Below are positions 61,801 to 64,000 of a stretch of DNA of 64,000 nt, in pieces (position 1 is the stretch's first letter; the number at the start of each line of letters is the position of its first letter). Origin of the DNA: Macrotis lagotis (taxonomy: Eukaryota; Chordata; Mammalia; Peramelemorphia; Peramelidae). The notes beneath the pieces were generated by a model. The model worked only from the letters and a program-made list of their open reading frames with translations. It did no database searches and was not told where the DNA came from. A program made the position numbers and the translations under genes. The stretch covers positions 181,390,508 to 181,454,507 of the forward strand of contig NC_133661.1 of assembly GCF_037893015.1 (NCBI RefSeq), written 5' to 3'.

Positions 61801-62846
61801 CTTTTTTGTGAAGAAGTCAAGGGGCTTTCTTTGCCAGACTGCCAAAGGGATCCATGATACACACATACAAAAAAAAATGCTAAGAATCCCTCTTTTATTC
61901 AGAATCCAGGCTTAATATGTCATCTCCCTATTTCTGATGCAGATAATGGAGGACTGAACTCAGTAGCTGAAGGTCTACAGCTTCCTGGCTTAAATCTGTG
62001 ACCCCTTTCATCACTATCTAGATTCCTTTTTAAATATTCTCAAGTCCATTCTCTTCCACATCACTCAGCTACCTATAAGTTTGGGGTGCTGGGAGACTGC
62101 ACTAGAAAGAGGTAACATGAGAAATGGAGTCTAGAGATAGGATTTGGTTCATAGGGTTTGTATTGGATTGTGTATATGGGAAGAGCTAATTCTCTAGTAG
62201 TGGATAAACATTGATGAAGTCAATTTAATAAGTGTATTAAATCTCTACACTGACCTGGCTGCTGAGGATGCCAAAAGGAAAGTGAGACAGTACCTGCTCC
62301 CTAAGAGCTTTCCTTCTAGAAACAGAGAATGTGAAAACAAGAGGTCTCTGGCAGGAGAGGAAGGTCCCTGAAGGTGAGTTGTGGTTAATAGGTAAAAGGG
62401 CAAGAGAGTTAGGAGGGAAGGCTCAGTTACTAACGTCTTGTAGGCAGGCTGTGAATGGAGCAGGGAGGAAGCAGGACTGGACCTAGACCCAGGAAGATCT
62501 GCGTTCCAATTCTCCCCTTAGCTGTGACCATGGGTAAGCCAGCTATTGTTGCTACATTCATCTAATAATGTCCCCCTCCTCCTGCCTGGTGCACTCCAAT
62601 AAAACTGCACTCCTCTTTAAAGACTGGCATCAGGAAGGCTATGCCTGAGGGAAGCGATAGCTCTTCTGGCCCTTGGCTTCCGGGGTCTAGGTGGGAAGAC
62701 ACTCACCCATCAGTGGAGGCCGTCACCAGGGCCACTTTGTCCTGCAGCTGCCGTTGATCACTTCTGGAAGCTGCAGCAGCCTTGTAACTCATCCTGACAG
62801 AATTCAAGTTATGAAAGCAGGAAGTTTGCAGGAGGGCTCTCAGCAT
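40220..62846 (-). CDS. DHRS4: DHRS4, NADPH-dependent dehydrogenase/reductase (SDR family) member 4, complete
   Basis: DHRS4 is a short-chain dehydrogenase/reductase that reduces carbonyls and retinal with NADPH, mainly in peroxisomes (family knowledge). Coding exons: 62846-62707, 61139-60962, 54818-54717, 52557-52487, 52337-52286, 43371-43237, 42715-42660 and 40334-40220, giving 849 bases and 282 residues (human 278), in frame with GT-AG introns. The cofactor motif is TASTDGIG (residues 42-49), the NADP-preferring SSRKQQNVD follows, NAAV is at 120-123, and the catalytic set is N145, S173, Y186 and K190 (YNVSK). The C-terminus SRL is a peroxisomal targeting signal. The start at 62846 adds an 18-residue leader before a second Met. 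Exon 42715-42660 is strongly diverged ([19 protein letters not shown]). No second DHRS4-like copy is present. The gene is complete, with large repeat-filled introns. Confidence 0.95.
40335..40403 (-). repeat. (GAT)n microsatellite at the 3' end of the last DHRS4 intron
   Basis: On the plus strand this is a CAT/ATC run (40346-40403, with CACC and CGT interruptions). On the gene strand it is GAT repeats that end about 12 bases before the acceptor of exon 40334-40220. Only GTTGTTTCCCAG separates it from the exon. Confidence 0.93.
40955..41111 (-). mobile_element. tRNA-derived marsupial SINE with target-site duplication
   Basis: A minus-oriented full copy runs from poly-T and 'ggcaaatggggttaagtggc' to 'gtgctacctagcggcccc'. 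The perfect duplication CTTCCATGTGTTT occurs at 40942-40954 and 41112-41124. It lies in the last DHRS4 intron and looks fairly recent. Confidence 0.9.
41796..42035 (-). mobile_element. longer tRNA-derived SINE (WALLSI-like)
   Basis: Here the tRNA-like part ('ttgaactcactgaggataag', 'ctgtgccacctatctgcctc') is followed on the minus strand by a longer tail ('gctggaatggtttgctattt', 'tcatgaccccatttggggtt', 'tttagtcattt'). It shares this tail with the copy at 60046-60262. The name is from memory. Confidence 0.65.
42987..43003. repeat. (G)17 homopolymer
   Basis: Seventeen G in a row in the DHRS4 intron between exons 43371-43237 and 42715-42660. Homopolymers of this length are prone to sequencing error. 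Confidence 0.9.
43960..45365 (+). mobile_element. LINE-1 ORF2 central fragment (antisense in DHRS4 intron)
   Basis: This plus-strand block matches the stretch between the endonuclease and the reverse transcriptase of LINE-1 ORF2. Near 44795-44890 it reads [14 protein letters not shown] and [17 protein letters not shown], the conserved block before the RT core, and near 45220-45265 the region corresponding to SIDAEKAFDK. Many frame breaks show that it is inactive. It stops abruptly near 45365, where another LINE-1 segment begins. Confidence 0.8.
45366..46470 (+). mobile_element. LINE-1 fragment: ORF1 C-terminus, inter-ORF purine-rich linker, 3' end
   Basis: At 45425-45590 the translation gives [19 protein letters not shown] and [10 protein letters not shown], the C-terminal domain of LINE-1 ORF1. 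A purine-rich linker (about 45600-46210) follows, then the sequence jumps to the ORF2 end/3' UTR ('gtgatggcaaggaactgg', 'tcaattgaggaatggttgaa'). Most of ORF2 is missing, so this is an internally deleted copy or two joined fragments. Confidence 0.7.
46471..47130 (+). mobile_element. LINE-1 ORF1 fragment
   Basis: A 99-codon open frame (46479-46778) reads [40 protein letters not shown] and SSPGKTQRW, the coiled-coil end and RNA-binding part of a LINE-1 ORF1. A related frame continues to 47092 with [20 protein letters not shown]. It is broken and inactive. Confidence 0.65.
47140..47540 (-). mobile_element. LINE-1 3' end, opposite orientation, inside the LINE-1 cluster
   Basis: It carries the same tail sequence as 5335-5740 and 63525-64000 ('ccagttacatgcaaagatag', 'gttgtaaaagaagaatcaga'), here facing the other way from its neighbours. 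An AT run at about 47318-47338 lies inside. It probably inserted into the older plus-strand LINE-1 sequence. Confidence 0.65.
47541..48720. other. unclassified purine-rich insert in the LINE-1 cluster
   Basis: About 1.2 kb has a high A+G content on the plus strand and no LINE-1 ORF similarity that I can see. It contains a near-repeat of 'ggggccctaac' at about 48115-48137 and no SINE. It may be an extended LINE-1 inter-ORF linker or an unrelated repeat. No coding function is claimed. Confidence 0.4.
48721..49195 (+). mobile_element. probable LINE-1 ORF1 C-terminal fragment
   Basis: At about 49040-49140 a frame gives KAKDLYYCQ, and an adjacent frame gives [15 protein letters not shown], matching the ORF1 C-terminal domain pattern seen at 45425. 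The part before 49000 ([16 protein letters not shown] in one frame) is not recognised. Confidence 0.5.
49196..50955 (+). mobile_element. LINE-1 fragment: linker, ORF2 start, ORF2 end and 3' UTR
   Basis: After a purine-rich linker, 49605-49720 encodes [20 protein letters not shown] and [10 protein letters not shown], the start of the LINE-1 endonuclease domain. A jump then leads to RT remnants near 49890-50040 and to the ORF2 C-terminus, where an open frame (50336-50734) has [19 protein letters not shown], the well-known HCWWEC block. The 3' UTR ends near 50950. It is internally deleted and inactive. Confidence 0.82.
51060..51895 (+). mobile_element. LINE-1 ORF2 C-terminal and 3' UTR fragment
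   Basis: A second, independent LINE-1 3' copy. The frame at 51152-51388 reads [20 protein letters not shown] and [14 protein letters not shown], equivalent to the 50336 block. It ends in A-rich 3' UTR near 51895. Confidence 0.8.
52286..52557 (-). CDS. DHRS4: DHRS4 exons 4-5 (catalytic Ser and Asn)
   Basis: Exons 52557-52487 and 52337-52286 encode [20 protein letters not shown] then [21 protein letters not shown]145 and S173 of the catalytic set lie here. The 149-base intron between them is the shortest in the gene. The donor of exon 4 (gtacag) follows a G run, so the exact split of the Gly codon is set by frame. Confidence 0.95.
53390..53560 (+). mobile_element. MIR/THER1-type SINE
   Basis: 'tggaatctgaggacctgtga', 'caagtcactgaaacctctcc', 'gagctggattagatgacctc' and 'aaagttcctatccagc' follow the MIR-family order. 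Similar old copies lie at about 52920-53095 (minus), 54230-54350 (plus), 56310-56480 (plus) and 60285-60420 (plus). Confidence 0.65.
54717..54818 (-). CDS. DHRS4: DHRS4 exon 3
   Basis: The 34-codon exon reads [20 protein letters not shown] then [14 protein letters not shown], with acceptor CCCAG and donor GTAAGA. It carries the NAAV motif of classical short-chain dehydrogenases. A SINE with target-site duplication lies close upstream at 54932-55094. Confidence 0.95.
54932..55094 (-). mobile_element. tRNA-derived marsupial SINE with target-site duplication
   Basis: A minus-oriented full copy, flanked by the perfect 14-base duplication ATTATTAGCATTTA at 54918-54931 and 55095-55108. The head ends 'tgcgccacctagctgccc'. 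It is a well-preserved, therefore fairly recent, insertion about 115 bases upstream of the acceptor of DHRS4 exon 3. Confidence 0.9.
55758..55803. repeat. (AC)23 microsatellite
   Basis: A pure AC run in DHRS4 intron 2; it reads GT on the gene strand. Confidence 0.95.
56955..57200 (-). mobile_element. MIR/THER1-type SINE
   Basis: A nearly full reverse-oriented copy: 'catttgatcctcaaataacc', 'gtagctgctgttattatctc', 'ggaaactgaggcaaacagaa', 'ccagggtcacacagctattg' and 'gctctaatctttgtgatgct'. It is clearly recognisable but diverged. Confidence 0.75.
57276..57430 (-). mobile_element. tRNA-derived marsupial SINE with target-site duplication
   Basis: A minus-oriented full copy with the perfect 13-base duplication ATGCTGAACTTTA at 57263-57275 and 57431-57443. 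The head is 'tgtgccacctagctgtcccc' on the plus strand. It inserted just beside an older MIR/THER1 copy. Confidence 0.9.
57840..58080 (+). mobile_element. L2 LINE 3' end
   Basis: 'gagtataggctcctttaggg', 'caggaattgtttttc' and 'aacttaataaatgtttattg' are the L2 terminal sequence on the plus strand. A second L2 piece at about 58395-58720 covers the region just before such ends ('ggcttctcagtgtccttaga', 'tccttcaagaatcctctca'). Confidence 0.65.
60046..60262 (+). mobile_element. longer tRNA-derived SINE (WALLSI-like)
   Basis: The head 'gggcagctagatagcactgt' and the B-box region 'gagttcaaatgtgacatcag' are followed by the tail 'ggaaatggtaaatcactcca' and 'catggggacatgactaaat'. This is the same family as 41796-42035, with a tail that the shorter SINEs lack. 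Confidence 0.7.
60449..60598 (+). mobile_element. tRNA-derived marsupial SINE
   Basis: The plus strand has the head 'ggtagctaggtggcactgta', the B-box region 'gagttcaaatttggcctcag' and the end 'ccttgcaaaaataaaaaaa'. The flanks 'gtaactggaa' (60441) and 'gtaattggaa' (60599) look like a target-site duplication with one mismatch. Confidence 0.85.
60962..62846 (-). CDS. DHRS4: DHRS4 exons 1-2: leader and cofactor-binding half
   Basis: Exon 1 (62846-62707) starts [18 protein letters not shown], then Met19, and reaches the glycine motif TASTDG. The leader is basic and hydrophobic without acidic residues, resembling a weak mitochondrial signal; human DHRS4 also has such an extension before an internal Met. 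Exon 2 (61139-60962) gives [18 protein letters not shown], the NADP-binding arginine-lysine pair and [20 protein letters not shown]. The intron between them holds a tRNA-derived SINE at about 61634-61798. Confidence 0.92.
61634..61798 (+). mobile_element. tRNA-derived marsupial SINE
   Basis: The plus-strand copy in DHRS4 intron 1 reads 'gcggctaggtggcatagtgg', 'gggttcaaatctggtctcag', 'gccttgggcaagccacttaa' and ends in an A-rich tail. The pol III A-box-like and B-box-like words are both present. Confidence 0.85.
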
Positions 62847-63060
62847 ACCCCGTCAAGATACTGACAACTTTCTTAGCCAGCAAAAGGATAAAACTACCCA
62901 CCTCCCAAGCCTGGCTGGGCCGGCCTACGGGTTTGGACCCCTCCCCCACTTCCCAGGCTTCAAAGTTAAAGTGTCAGAGTAGTAGTGGAAGGGGAGGAGG
63001 GGAGAGAGGGTTGCCCGGAAGTAGCGTGGGAATGGAGCAGACCCTGGGCTCCCTCTGCTG
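62847..63060 (-). promoter_or_regulatory. DHRS4: probable DHRS4 5' UTR and promoter region
   Basis: The sequence directly upstream of the DHRS4 ATG has moderate G+C content, including GGCCGGCC and, on the gene strand, GTGGGGGAGGGG (an Sp1/KLF-type word) near 62938-62949. No TATA box or CpG island comparable to that of CARMIL3 is evident. The transcription start is not determinable from the sequence alone. Confidence 0.4.
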
Positions 63061-63524
63061 GCACATGCGAACCAAGTTGCTACCTCCACTTGGCAGGGGA
63101 AGCCCTTCTCTGGGCCTTACCCAATCCCTGACGTCTGTAGATTCACTCTGTCTACCTGGGATGGGCACTTCTCCATCCAATTCCAATCGAATTGAATTAA
63201 TTTTGTTTCAAAATACTTTTATTAAAGGCCTACTTAACAGGTACCAAGTATTGAAGATAGAAAAAAATTATATAATTTTTATCCTCAAGGAGTTTACATG
63301 GGCGTGGGGTAGAGTTTGTGATGGGTGTTAAGGAAGAGATCAAGACAAAACTCTTTAGGAAAATTTTGAGGAGAGGGAGGAAGGACACGCTTGTGTAGGC
63401 ATCTGACCTCAGCCCCGACTGAAGATTAGGAAGGACCTGCTCAAATGCAGATTTATTAAATTACATACTCTCACAACTATCTGAGAGAAGCCCAGGGAGG
63501 ACCTCACATATTCTCATAGCATGC

Positions 63525-64000
63525 ATGTCAAATTATTTAAAAATTTATTTATTTATTTTCCCAACTATATGTGTTGTTTTTAGCAATCATTTCCTTGCAA
63601 GGTTTTGAGTTTTACATTTTTCTTCCTCCCTCTCTTCCCTCCCTCTCCCCCTGACAGAAATAATTTAGTATAGGCTCTACATGTATAACCATGCTAAACA
63701 TAGATTCATATTAACCATGTTGTGAAGGAAGTATCAAATCCAAATGGAAGAAAAAAATTAGAGAGAAAAAAATGACATAATACATAAGACAACTTTTAAA
63801 AATTGAAGATAGTAAGCTTTGGTCTGCATTTAAACTCCACAGTTCCTTTTCTGGATATGGATGGTATTTTATATCACAAGTCTTTTAGAATTGTCTTTGG
63901 TATTGCACTATCAAAGTAAACAAGTCCATCATAGTTGATCATCACCCAATGTTGCTGTTAAGGTATAAAATCTTCTGGTTCTCATAAATGTCAAATCCAA
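63525..64000 (-). mobile_element. LINE-1 3' end fragment, running off the window
   Basis: This is the fourth copy of the minus-oriented LINE-1 tail ('gttttgagttttacattttt', 'catgttgtgaaggaagtatc', 'catagttgatcatcaccca'). It continues past the window end, so its full length is unknown. Confidence 0.65.

Noticed and set aside
40220-62846. More than one DHRS4-like gene in the window, as in primates
   Set aside because: The eight exons form a single collinear set with one copy of each. No duplicated exon was found.

Overview
The window is a piece of mammalian, almost certainly marsupial, genomic DNA. Genes are split into many short exons with GT-AG introns. The repeats are tRNA-derived SINEs with marsupial-style sequence, MIR/THER1-type SINEs, L2 fragments and marsupial-style LINE-1, and no Alu, B1 or other placental SINE is seen. 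There are no bacterial features, CRISPR arrays or recognisable endogenous retroviruses.

Three protein-coding genes could be rebuilt exon by exon, all on the minus strand. From the right end they are DHRS4 (8 coding exons, about 62846 to 40220, 282 aa, apparently complete), CARMIL3/LRRC16B (40 coding exons, 38893 to 14636, 1373 aa, complete) and CPNE6 (15 coding exons, 9996 to 2591, 555 aa, complete, plus probable 5' untranslated exons up to about 11990). As I remember it, order and relative orientation match human 14q11.2. Every exon-exon join keeps frame and every intron has GT-AG ends. The lengths agree closely with the human proteins as I remember them.

Layout. 1-2204 is intergenic with a LINE-1 3' fragment. 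2205-12000 is CPNE6, a neuronal calcium-dependent phospholipid-binding copine with two C2 domains and a copine/vWA domain. 12030-14310 is intergenic. 14315-39000 is CARMIL3, an actin capping-protein regulator with a PH-like domain, leucine-rich repeats, a helical region and a proline-rich tail; it starts in a strong CpG island (about 38100-39450) that carries a GGC repeat in the presumed 5' UTR. 39750-62850 is DHRS4, a peroxisomal NADPH-dependent carbonyl/retinal reductase; its large introns hold most of the repeats, including an 8 kb LINE-1 mosaic at 43960-51900. 62850-64000 is the DHRS4 upstream flank, ending in another LINE-1 fragment.

The genes are neighbours by conserved synteny. Nothing here suggests an operon-like or shared pathway. 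I found no convincing new biological system. The observations most worth a second look are a GAT microsatellite that occupies the branch-point region of the last DHRS4 intron, CA repeats just downstream of two CPNE6 donor sites, the CARMIL3 GGC repeat with an in-frame upstream open frame, a degenerate 20-bp minisatellite in a CPNE6 intron, and an unclassified insert inside the LINE-1 cluster.
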